Assembly: GCF_020382885.2 (NCBI RefSeq)
Contig: NC_058511.1
Span: 858,501 to 922,500, forward strand
Direction: 5' to 3'
DNA: 64,000 nt
DNA from: Scatophagus argus
Taxonomy: Eukaryota; Chordata; Actinopteri; Scatophagidae
This document shows, in pieces, positions 42,176-53,567 of this stretch. Positions within the stretch are counted from its first letter, which is position 1, and the number at the start of each line of letters is the position of its first letter. The notes under the pieces were generated by a model that saw only the letters and a program-made list of their open reading frames with translations, had not been told where the DNA came from and searched no databases. The position numbers and the translations under genes are program-made.

Positions 42176-42590
42176 TCTGTGTGTGCTGCAGTCCAACTGA
42201 AGCGTTTGAGGAACAGTTTTCAGATGGATTTTCCAGCAGCAAAGTGCTGAGTGGGCCCATTAAGTGACACGATTTTCTCCTTCGTTCTCACTTGTCTTCA
42301 TCCCTCCTCCTCCTCCTCCTCCTCCTCCTCCTCCTCCTCCTGCAGCACCAGGTCTACCTTAGACTTTTACCTGAGAGTGCAGATGCTCCCCTGAGCCAAA
42401 TTTCTTTTTGTACTTGCAGCAGAATATTTTTATGTTGTGATTTTGCACTTGAGTGAAACACTGAAGGAGAATCTTCACGAGGTCTCAGGTCCCGAGACTC
42501 TTCAGTCCGGTTGTCTCAAGTGTTTTGTGTTCCCTGGGGGATGATAACGATCTCTGCCATGAAGATGACAAACCAGAGCTTCAGAGAGCA

Positions 42591-42621
<31 letters not shown>

Positions 42622-45600
42622 TAATGATCCGTATCATAAATATCATAATAACCCAATCACGTCCACAGCCTCCACAGTCAGTCTTTTTGTCTGTGTTTTG
42701 TGCAGTGAAGCTCGTCTATGGTTTGTCTCTGCCATCTGCAGATGGAAACACCATCATCGCCATGGAAACGCCTCCGCAAACACAATGCACACATATCCCA
42801 TTTCTTAATATATAAAACAGGAGCTCATTCAACTGACTTCACACCGAACATGGGAGCCGATGGTCCTTTCAGAAGGCAAACGTTTCGTTCCTCTCCAGCA
42901 CAACATGGGACCTCACACACAATAACAAACAAATAAAACCTGCCTGATGCTTTTTGCGGGTTTCTTTAAACGCTTGGGGAAATAATCTGAAATCCTCTGT
43001 AGGCTGCGTCTCTCTGTGATGGTCAGGACATTTTGTTCTTTACTCACTTCTTCAAAATACAGTTTGAGATTAAACGATTAAACTAAGGAGGGAAAGTGAA
43101 CACGATCCAGTTGTCACCACTTTAAGAAGCTGTGAGTACAATAAACTGCTCTAATAAACCTCGAGTCAGCCATCAAAGCTGTCCACCCGACTGACCGCTC
43201 AACAGAAAGCATGAACGTCTGTCTTGTACAAATTAGCATGTTAGCATCCCTGCAGGTTTGATGACGGCGGCAGTAAACGTCGTTAAGTTTATGTCGTGGG
43301 TGACTTGGTTGTAGCTCAAACCTTCACATTTCTTCTTGGTCTTTGAATCATGTTAAAGATCCAAAACAACCAGTAGCTTTCCATGAGACAGCTTAAGGGA
43401 AATAACGGCTAACGCTAAAGCTAACTACACTGATTACTACAAGGATGAAACCTCATCCATAAACAGTTAGAAACATGCACAAATTAAAATGAAACTTCTT
43501 CAAACATGTTATTTAGTGTCGGTTTCCTTTCTCATCATTGTGCCAAATCTCTTTCCAAACACAAGTGTTGAGTTGATGTTATCGGTGACGTAGCTTTAGC
43601 TTTAGCTTTAGCATTCAGGAAAAACAAAGGTTGTTCTGAAACACTGACATGAGAACCAGGGTGAAGCGCCTCACAGAACACATTTACTCAATAAATGGAT
43701 AAAACAAATTCATGTTCAGAGACGTGACTGACATTTCAGAAACTGCACCATTGCTGCTTTTGTGCATGGAAAAAGAGGACGTTAACAAAAGGTTCCATCA
43801 TGCAGAAATTAAACGTTTTTTTCCACTCAACCTGACAAAAATTCTGTGAAATGAGCATGGAGCTGCAATACTTTGGCAGAGAGTTTAGTGATAAAGATTC
43901 TAATGAAGAGATTAATTCTGTTCTGTGGAGGACTGAGTCTTCCTCAGACAACCATGTTTTAAGATTTACTTTATTTTGGTCCACAGAAACATGAAAATCA
44001 TTTGTGGGAAGGGAGAAAATGTTTCTTTCATGCACAACATCGTCTCCTCTTCAACCTGCTCAAACCTCCACAACACCAGACTGTTTATTAACTCAAATGA
44101 AAACTGCTTTCCAAAAAATGTTTTGGGAGCACAGTGACAGTTTGTGTACAGCACATTCAAATGAGCTCACATTACCTTTACAGATGGAGAAACAGACTGA
44201 AAAACACTGACAGAAACACAGATGCACCACCTCAATCTCTGCACACCTCACTTCAACGGTGATTCAAACAAGAAATTCCTGGAAAGATCTGTGCGATTAG
44301 CTAGAGCTCCATTTGAAGCCATTACTGACTGACTGCTGCAAACTTTATTCTACTCATCTTTAAAACTATACAATTTTGCATGTTAATGCTATCCTGCTGT
44401 GTACTTATTAAAGTACTCAGAAAGACAGAGTTTATGGCACCCATTCACCAGAATTTATTAAGTGGAAGTGGACTAATTGAACTCATTCTCTCCATAATTG
44501 GTACCAAATTAAATGCTTCTTTCCAAGAAACATTATAGGAAATTATTTGGAAACCGTGTAAAATGGAAGATTGAAAATGCTGGCTGATGTGACCTGCAGT
44601 AAACTAATCTGGTTCTGTACAACATCGTGTTACAGCAGTTTGTCAAGCAGTAATGAAGTATAATGTACAGGATTACACAAAGCTTCCATCTTTCACTCCT
44701 GCTGTCACAGAAAAGCCTGCTGATTTGTTTGGTTTTCGTCACTATTTTACAAACTGCTGTGACGTGTTGACTTGTTCTACAAAATGCAGATTGAAAACTG
44801 AAGCATGATTTGAGTCAGCAGCGTAAACATCTGTTGGCATGTACAAAGAAAAAACATTTCAAATATATTCATGCACTCTTGGCATCTGGAATCTCATTTA
44901 CAAGAACAATGACAGCGACACATTACACGAGTTCATCGCTGACTCATCATCACCCAAAAACATACCTGAAACACCAAACAAGTCACGTCTCATGCTCTAA
45001 CATCTCTTTAGAAAAACGTTGATGGTGAGAATGAAGCTGGCTGCTCCAAACACCCGACCTGCTGCAGCTTCAGGGGACACCAGTCTTTTGTACCGTTAAA
45101 TGAAGTTTGGGACTGTGAGAAGAAAAATCAATATCAATCAATATCACTGGTTGACAGCTTTTTCTCTCCACACAATTCACGATGCTTTTTTCCTTGTGGA
45201 AAAGAAGACATTAATGTTTCCAGTCAGGAGCTAAATACAGAAAAGAAGAAGCTGAAGACACATGACTGAGCTCATGTGGGCGGACGTTACGTAGCTAGCG
45301 TAGGTTAGCTATGTTAGCTACGTAGCTAATGTAGGTTACGAGGTTACCTAGCTAGCTGTTAGCTAACGTTAGTGAAGCTTTCCTCCTCACCATGTAAAAA
45401 ATAAATGATGATGATTTGCAAGTGATTTTTGATCTATTTCAACTTGTGTCAACATCCAGGCTGTTTCAGCAGGCCTTGCAGTGATTCTCATCTCGTCATT
45501 TCACTGGGGAATGAATGCTGACTGTTCACACCAAAGCTGTAAAGACTGACAGATTAACAGGATTTAATTGATTGAATTTGATTTACTGATCACAGATTTC

Positions 45601-47394
45601 TGATTGCACCTTTGAAATCTGAGTAGATCAATCTCAGTTCTGTTTAGCATTAGTAGTTTTTTGGGGTCATCTAAACATGCTCCAAATCTAAGCACAGCTG
45701 TAAAACGATTAAACAGCAGCTGATCCACCACCCATCAAGACCTTTTCTCAAGCTGCCTTCAAAGAGTGTGGAAAGGCAGGAAAGATAATCCATCACAAGG
45801 TGAGTATTTAAGGATGTAAACCCACCACATCGAGGCAGCCTCCATACAAATCTCCCCGTGGGCACCAATTATTGGCAACTCTTTTGTGCCGGAGGGGAAA
45901 AAATAGTAATAAATGTTCACAGTCACAGTCAGATTTATGGATTAATCAGAGCAGCAAGACATTCTTTCTGGGAAGATGTTGCTGCTGATTTTTTTGAAAA
46001 GCAATTCAGTTTTCAACAGCAGAAAGCCCAATTGAGACTGTTGTTAGCTGAACACCAGCCATTCAGTGGCAGAGCTTGGACACGAGCACCCTCCAGCCTG
46101 GTTCGTTCAGTTATCCTCACTAGCTATCGCTGAGCTGTGCGACCGCGTGTGACTGCAGCACCACGAAGAAAGAAACAATATAGATATAAATACCTCACTA
46201 TCGTTACTATTTTCACTCAGTTTTTCCTACATATTTCAGAAGAGACGCTCATGTAGTTTTGTGTCTCAGATGCTAAGCAGACACGTCCTCATATCTGAAC
46301 AAATATGCGAGATATAAAACGATATATGACCATAACCAGCAACAGGAGTGACGTGATGGATGTACAAAGCAGACACAGTTTGGTTCGGTTTAGGCACCAA
46401 ACTACTTGGCTTCGCTCTTGTCGTAATTACTACGGCCACTAGAGGTCCCCGCCTAACAATGCACACGCGGCGGTCGTACTAAGCTGCTTGCACAGGAAGC
46501 CTGTACAGCTGCTTTTGTGCTGAGGCTGGCAGACACATGAAGCATAAAACAGTAAACAAGTGTGACAGTGCACCTCCAGGGTAAAATGAGACAAACAAAT
46601 CAAAGTCATTCAGATTTAAAGCAACAAACACAGCTGCAGATTCATTTGCGTTTTGTGGCCAGAGCATGCTTTTACAAGTGAATAAATCTGATCTGTTCCA
46701 CACGTGCGAGGTTTTAATTAAAACGCTTCAGCCAATCAGAAACAAGATTTCACCCAGCTTTTCATATAACGTAATCAAACAGAAACTTTTAAGCTGTTCC
46801 CTGATTGGCTGCGACACTCGAGTTTGCACGAGATTCCATATTTTACAAATTTATGACCTGCTTTTGTTTGTCTAATGAGTGGAGACGCAGACCAAACCAA
46901 ATCATGCTGCCATGGTTGGCCTGGTCCCCGCCAGATGCCTCAGAGCTGAAGGAGACCAGAGGCAGAATTCATCCGAGACAGGCAGCTCCGACCAAAACCC
47001 TCCATCCACTTCACTCCACCAGGAGCCTCTTTCTGTCCTCATCGTGAACAAATGAAACGACTCTGTTTCCTGCTTTTAATCAAAGCCGAAAGCCTGTTCT
47101 TTTCATTCGAAGCTTTGTGTGATGAAACTGAACTTTCAGTACAAAAGCTTTCATTGAGGTATCACAGCAACAGCAGCAAACATGCCCAGTGTTTCCAATA
47201 AGCGTTTGTTCAGCACACCTAAAGCCGATAAAAAAGGTTCCCGGTGGACGTAGAGCTTTTGTCTCTCGTCTTCATTCTGCCTGTGTCCTTTTCTTCTCCT
47301 CTAGTCTCTTCAGCATGTTCAAGACCTTTCTTTTTTTAATCCTCTAATTCATTCAGTTTTCTTTTCTGGGTCTGTTCAGGTCTCTGTCCTGCCC
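42176..47394. other. Intergenic region upstream of the slc35d3 3' end
   Basis: No gene recognised. It contains (CTC)n at 42305-42342, (CA)n at 42589-42617, and a self-complementary TAGC-rich cluster at about 45285-45375. The part nearest 47394 is presumably the slc35d3 3' UTR on the minus strand; an ATTAAA-type signal is visible on the minus strand near 47335. Confidence 0.45.
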
Positions 47395-50300
47395 TTATGG
47401 ACTCTGCTGCTCCATGTTATTAATCAAAGGGTCTTTTTTCATGAACTGCAGATGTCTGATGGACCTCCACACACCCAGATAGCTGTCACTAACCGACTGA
47501 CTAGAGGTAGTGTTTTCCCTTTGAAGGTGCTCCCTCTGCATCTCCAGCACCTCCTTTTCCGTCATGACGCTGGAATTCACGCCTGCCTCTCCATGTCCAC
47601 CATCTCCTGTCCATGCCTCTCCGTTAGCCAGTCCAGCTGGTGCTGCCTCCTTCCCATCACTGCTCAACACTCCTTCTATCTCTGGATTCGCTGGATCGGA
47701 TCCAGTGCCAGCAGCAGGTCCGTCGCCGCTCAGCGCTGGTTTCTCTCCGTAAGGCTCTCCCGGCAGCGCACCATCCTTTCCCGCCTCTTCCAGATTCTCA
47801 TATAAGCTTTTCTTCTTCATCTCATAATATTTGACCACGCAGTAGGTAATGGAGCCCACGGTGTTGACCACCACGCCGCCGATGAACAACCCAGTCGGGG
47901 CAACATCACTGAACGCCAGCATGCCAACAGTGATGGTGGCAATGCTCTTGACTACACCAACAAAGCTGGTGGTGACGGCGGAGTTGATGTAGGTGCAATG
48001 CAGCGTGGTAAAGTTCATGGCACAGCCGATGAAGATACAGCAGATGAAGATGCCCGTGATGTGAGGGTCCTTCCAGCCTTCATACGACCACATGCTGATG
48101 GTGTCCAAGGAGATGATGGAGCACACCAGGAGCACCTGAGAAGGCAGCACAGATAAAGAAGAGTCACACAGAGGAAGAGTAAGAAAAACAGAGACAAAAC
48201 AGAGGAGGAAGAGACAAAGAGGAAGGGAAGAAGAAAAGACGAGGCCGAAAGGGTCATGGAGGGAGGACTTAGGAGACGCACAATTTAAAACCCAGAGAAA
48301 GAGAAGTGAATGAAGCTCCTTTCATAACAGAAAAGAAAAAGACAATGAGAGAACAAAAGAAGAATAAAATGAGACAGAAGCAAATCAAAGAAGCAAAACG
48401 CTACTTCAAACTTCTGAGTGGGAATCAAACCCTTGACGGTCCGTACCGGTGAGGCCATGGTGGCGATGGCATACTGTGCTGTGAGCGGTCCGTACTCGCT
48501 GTCCAGGCTGCTTTTCTGGATCAGGACTAAGTAGGAGGCGTGGATGATGACCGCCAACACGCCGGTGACGTAACCGAAGGGGTCGCCGGTGAGATCGCCA
48601 GCACCTGTGGAGCATGTCAAGTCAAAATGCAAAAATCAAGAGGGTCAGACTGACTGGAAAAATTAACGTTAATAAGATAAATCAGATGTTTACACCAAAA
48701 ACATACAAAACTTGAATGCAGATAAGTACTGAGTACTTTCTGAAGTATCATGCACGTAAAATGTGTCAGAATCCGTCCTTGTGATGGAGGAAAATCCCGC
48801 ACTGACTGAAGTTTATTCATTCAGGTTTGTGAAAAGTTCCTTTGCTCTTCTGATCAGAAAAACTGATCAGAAGCTCAATTCTGAGGCTGTTTGTAAAGAG
48901 TTTTCTGATAGCAACTTCTCAGCGACCTGGTTAGTCAAACCCCACCAGAGTTTAAGCCCCGCCTGTCTTGAGTAGTCACTCCTCCATTGTGCAGGTGTGT
49001 AGGTGAACAGGTAAGTGTATGGATAATTATTTTTATTTGTATTTGCAGATAGAAGCTTTTTCAGACAAAACAGATGTTCATTATATTTTTTACAAGTAAG
49101 TTATGGCTAAAATTGGATGTTACTGAATGGTGGCTAAGCTAGGCTAAAGGTCTAAGTGTCAGGGGGGTAAAATTCAGGGACTGTTGTGATCATGGATAAA
49201 ATAAATCAGTGTTAAAACAGAAAACAAACTGATCTCCAGCGTCAAAGTCAACACATCCTGAATTCCTCCCTGCAGAGTTCTGCAGTCGTACGATACCGTA
49301 CGAACTTTCATCATATCAGAAACATGAGAACATCGTCTGAGGCGTTTTAAAGCTTCAAAGCTGCTCGTGACCCACTTTTTAGGCAACCTGCATATCAAAC
49401 ACTGAGAAAATGACATTATCTCATTTGATTAATCCACGACAGACATCTAGAAGATGTGACTACTGGATGTTTGACAGAAGAAAAATGTGATTAACGGCAG
49501 GATAAAACCCAGAATGATGAATCTGTCCATTGGATTTTGGTTTGGACCCCCCACCTACCCGAGATACACTGAGAGCATCAGCCGTGGAGATTGATTCAGG
49601 AAATTAATTGGCTGCAGGTTTTTTGTTTATGACTCCAGGATCATTAACAGTAATGGAAGAGGAAAATTTACTGCTGGGAAAGATGATTAAATGATCTTTA
49701 CAGGAGCAGAGACTAACATAATGGTTAAGCATACAAGGAGAAGCCGTTTGGGATTTCTTCATGGAAACAACTAAAAGCTGTTATGGGTCAGACTCTGCTT
49801 TTGTGATTTCTTAGGAAAGTATATGAGAAAAGAGTAAAAGTCAAATAAGAATCCATCATCAGTCTTGTCACTACACAGTTAACTGACATTAGTGCAAAAA
49901 TGGTGACAGTTTTGAGAAAACTACAGTAAATTCAGCCATTTTGTGTTGCAGAGTGAAGATTGTGTGTGTGTGTGTGTGTGTGTACTGTATGTGGACGACG
50001 CGTGTTTACCAGCCAGCGCAGCTCCCGCCGTGGTGATGATCACAGCGGTCACTACACCGATGGAGGGCACGCCGTTCCTCAGCACACACACGCCGATGCT
50101 GAGCGTGAAGAGCGGCAGGCAGCGTTTGAACACGACGTACATGGGCAGGCTGAGGCCACGCAGAGACCACAGAGTGAGTGTGGACTGCAGCGTGGAGAGG
50201 ATACACACCGGGCCAAACTCCTGCGCACGCACACGCACACACACACACACACACACACACTTAGCAGGATGTGTTGGATCATTCACTCCAAGCTTATCCT

Positions 50301-51183
50301 CACCTTAATGACCACACCCCAGCACAACCCTCGTCATGTGCACCCTGTGGCCTGTGTGAACTGATTTAGTTAGTTAGTGTATTCACACAGCACACAAGAA
50401 GCGGCCATTAAGCTTTGTTCAAACAGTCGTGGTGCCCTGAAGGTGAATCCTGGAGAATTTGATCACGGGCTGATTTTAGCGCCACCAGCAGGTCTGACTT
50501 CCTCTCCTCCAGCACTTCAGTTCACTACGAGATACTGGAGCTGTAAAACTAGTAGCTTAATTCCTGTCGACTTCAGACAAAGTTTTAACATAATGCTAAC
50601 CGAGCATGCTAGTTGTGTCCTGAAAATGTGATTGGAGCTCCTGGAGCTTACATGTTGACTTTGTTCACAGGTACCAACGCTAAACGTAGTGGCATTCATT
50701 CCCTCCTTTCAGTTTAAGGACTTACTTATTCACTTAGTTACTTTTACTTAATCAGATGTTACATCGCATTGCATGTCTGTATGGATTGTTGAAACAGTTA
50801 ACAACATTGTTTCCCCAGTTCCTTCATAAAACCTGAAAGCATCTGCAGAGGAACAGCAGTCACATTCCAGCTTTACCTTCACACAGACTAATCACAGGGG
50901 TTTTATGAGCTGTACTGCAGCCAGCCACCAGGGGGCTACTCACATGTTTCATCTTGTCCATCTTTATATTCAGTCAATGCAAAAAAAACTATAGGGAGCA
51001 CTGCCACTGCAGGAAATGAATTTAAGTAACCATACTGAAGAATATTCATACTGGTGTCTTAATTAAAACTTACATTTCAGATGAATTTCCTGTCGGTCTT
51101 TTTGACTGCAGTGAGTTTGATAAACAGTCTGCCAATAAAGTTAATGAAACGTCAGCCAATCTGTCAGTCAGACAATTATCAAG

Positions 51184-51215
<32 letters not shown>

Positions 51216-51840
51216 CAGATGGAAAATACCAGCAGGCAGCTACCAGTACTGAGCTGGTTTAGTGTTAGTCCCATCAGCCTGTAGGCTTTCAGGTTAACAA
51301 TACACCAATAAACTGCAGTGATGATGATGATGATAAAATGTGTCATAAAACGAAGGCTGTGATTTACTTTCACACTCGGTTTGTCTCATACAGGAATGAA
51401 AGGATGGAAGTTTAATTTCATTTCATTTTAACTCTCTAAGTGAACTTTATTAAGTATAGAATGTGACCAGAACACTGTGGATCTGTTCGCCTTCCGTGAT
51501 GCGTTTCAGAGAGGAAACTGGTTAGTTTTACAAAGTTAAACTGTGGATTTAAGACTGTTGGGGCCGCCGGAGGTGCCGGGGCCCCTGTTAGGGACCCTCA
51601 CATTTCAGGCTTTACCTTGGAGAGCTGCATGCTGAACGGAGGAACCTCGATCTTCCCCAGCCGTCGGAGGGTCTCCAGAGTGAGCGCCGCGGTGCTGCTG
51701 GTCAGCAGCTGGATGAGCGTCAGGAAGTTGAAGTGATAATTACTGATGAGGAACTTGAGCAGGATGTTCAGAGAGCCCGAGAACACGCCGTGCGCAACGG
51801 CCACGGAAATCCCCTGCAGGCGGCTCTTAAACACGTCCAT
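47395..51840 (-). CDS. slc35d3: Solute carrier family 35 member D3 (nucleotide-sugar-transporter homologue)
   Basis: Minus-strand gene with four coding exons: 51616-51840, 50010-50220, 48447-48604 and 47395-48135 (stop TAA at 47395-47397). Phases join, giving 444 residues; the human protein is about 416. The protein has about ten membrane segments of the SLC35/EamA fold. Strongly conserved blocks: HGVFSGSLNILLKFLIS, LQSTLTLWSLRGLSLPMYVV, GDLTGDPFGYVTGVLAVI, and IGCAMNFTTLHCTYINSAVT with SFVGVVKSIATITVGMLAF. The cytosolic tail is variable but ends with conserved YLGVWRSIRH and FMKKDPLI. In mammals SLC35D3 acts in ER/endosomal membranes and is needed for platelet dense granules and dopamine D1 receptor trafficking; its substrate is unsettled. 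The start is in an ideal context (ccaccATGG). The human coding region has, as I recall, fewer introns. Confidence 0.93.
48605..50009 (-). other. slc35d3 intron 2
   Basis: Noncoding interval between exons 2 and 3. Apart from the (GT)n at 49960-49983, nothing was recognised. Confidence 0.6.
49960..49983 (+). repeat. (GT)n tract 26 nt downstream of the slc35d3 exon 2 donor
   Basis: It reads as (AC)n in the minus-strand transcript and is complementary to the (UG)n tract on the other side of exon 2. Confidence 0.9.
50221..50262 (-). repeat. (UG)n/GUGCG tract at the slc35d3 exon 2 acceptor
   Basis: On the minus strand the intron ends in a (TG)n run followed by tgcgtgtgcgtgcgcag/GAGTTT. The normal pyrimidine tract is replaced by TG/CG repeats. 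Confidence 0.85.
50263..51615 (-). other. slc35d3 intron 1
   Basis: Noncoding. It contains a short (AATC)n run at about 51185-51212 and a (GAT)n near 51320-51333. No exon or RNA gene was recognised. Confidence 0.6.
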
Positions 51841-52430
51841 GGTGGTTCGCTGGTGTGGACAGGAGATAAGAGACAGAGACGCTGTGACGCTCGGCGGTCC
51901 TCCTCACAGCCCGGTTGGGACAGGTCTGGTCTCGGAGATGAGGGGGAGGGTTCGGGTTTTACGCACAGCTGCGACGCGCTGCTGCTGGACGGAGAAGCGG
52001 GAGCGAAGGGAGGACGTGAGGCCGTGAAAAGCCCCCGTTTGTACCGACCGCGACGGGAGAGTCTGCATCCAGGAGCTTTTACACTCAAGACGTGAGAGCT
52101 GAAGAAGAGAGCTCACGATGCTCCGCTCGCCTCTTCGGGCTTTTCTCGAGTTTAACCCGCAGTTCACACTCAGATTCACGGACCTCAGCTGCATTTAATA
52201 AAAATATTCACAAACTCAAAGTCACTTTCTGCTTTGGTCTCCACAGACTCCAGCCGTCACTTTTCTCTGCGCTTCTGCTCCAAAAAGGATCAAAAAGACT
52301 GTGAGGGACGCAGAGGAGGCGGGAAGGGGACAGAAGTAGTGAGTCCCTGCCAGCAGAAGACACACGTACAGGACGAGTACAGTACGGGGACGTCGTCCTC
52401 TGAGACCGGCCGGGGAGATATGACATTTTG
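51841..52430 (-). promoter_or_regulatory. Putative 5' UTR/promoter region of slc35d3
   Basis: GC- and CpG-rich stretch directly upstream of the slc35d3 start on the minus strand, without repeats or coding content. No TATA box or specific factor site is claimed; the call rests on position and composition. Confidence 0.35.
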
Positions 52431-52439
52431 CCGCAGCGC

Positions 52440-52565
52440 TTGGCGGTCTACCCGAGAGGGAGGGAGGAGAGAGAGAGGAGAGGGAGAGAGAGAGAGGGGG
52501 AGGAGGGAAGAAGAAGGGGGGGGGGGGGTGAGGAGGGAGCTGGAGTGTGAGGGGGAGGAGGAGGA
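52440..52565. repeat. Purine-rich GA/G-tract low-complexity DNA
   Basis: Runs of gagagagagg and ggaggaagaag with an 11-13 base G run near 52517-52528, directly before the 39-bp minisatellite. Confidence 0.85.
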
Positions 52566-52636
52566 TGGAGTTCAGCGGTTCCCCACAGAGACCTCCATCC
52601 TCTGAGGTGGATTTTTTAATCGGAGGTTCATCATCT

Positions 52637-53455
52637 GGTGAGCCTCTGGAGGGGCCCGACCCCTCAGGTATATCTGGTGAGCCTCTGGAGGGGCCCGACC
52701 CCTCAGGTTTATCTGGTGAGCCTCTGGAGGGGCCCGACCCCTCAGGTTTATCTGGTGAGCCTCTGGAGGGGCCCGACCCCTCAGGTCTATCTGGAGAGCG
52801 TCTGGAGGGGCCCGACCCCTCAGGTTAATCTGGTGAGCCTCTGGAGGGGCCCGACCCCTCAGGTATATCTGGTGAGCCTCTGGAGGGGCCCGACCCCTCA
52901 GGTCTATCTGGAGAGCGTCTGGAGGGGCCCGACCCCTCAGGTCTATCTGGAGAGCGTCTGGAGGGGCCCGACCCCTCAGGTTAATCTGGTGAGCCTCTGG
53001 AGGGGCCCGACCCCTCAGGTCTATCTGGAGAGCGTCTGGAGGGGCCCGACCCCTCAGGTCTATCTGGTGAGCCTCTGGAGGGGCCCGACCCCTCAGGTCT
53101 ATCTGGTGAGCCTCTGGAGGGGCCCGACCCCTCAGGTCTATCTGGAGAGCGTCTGGAGGGGCCCGACCCCTCAGGTTAATCTGGTGAGCCTCTGGAGGGG
53201 CCCGACCCCTCAGGTCTATCTGGAGAGCGTCTGGAGGGGCCCGACCCCTCAGGTTTATCTGGTGAGCCTCTGGAGGGGCCCGACCCCTCAGGTTTATCTG
53301 GAGAGCGTCTGGAGGGGCCCGACCCCTCAGGTTTATCTGGTGAGCCTCTGGAGGGGCCCGACCCCTCAGGTCTATCTGGTGAGCCTCTGAAGGGGCCCGA
53401 CCCCTCAGGTTTATCTGGTGAGCCTCTGGAGGGGCCCGACCCCTCAGGTTGGACC
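52637..53455. repeat. 39-bp minisatellite, 21 tandem copies
   Basis: Twenty-one head-to-tail units of exactly 39 bp. Two unit types differ at the start: ggtgagcctctgga (14 copies) and ggagagcgtctgga (7 copies). Both share gaggggcccgacccctcagg, which is an imperfect hairpin. Unit ends vary (tttatct, tctatct, tatatct, ttaatct). The ttaatct ending occurs only on the second type (three units). Because 39 is divisible by three, the array stays open in several frames. It lies about 800-1600 bp upstream of the slc35d3 start and is not considered coding. Confidence 0.97.
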
Positions 53456-53536
53456 AAACTAACTGTGTATACAGTAGTTCAAAGTGTCTCCAGCTGCTCT
53501 GACACTCAGGCTGCAGTGTTAACCATCTGATGCTGT

Positions 53537-53567
<31 letters not shown>

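Noticed and set aside
40656..42267. Overlapping open frames of 445-514 codons on both strands
   Set aside because: They arise from a stop-free TG-rich minisatellite and encode only Cys/Val/Met or Thr/His repeats in every frame; there is no splice or domain evidence.
52637..53455. Possible CRISPR-like repeat array
   Set aside because: Units are contiguous with no unique spacers, and the context is a vertebrate genome.
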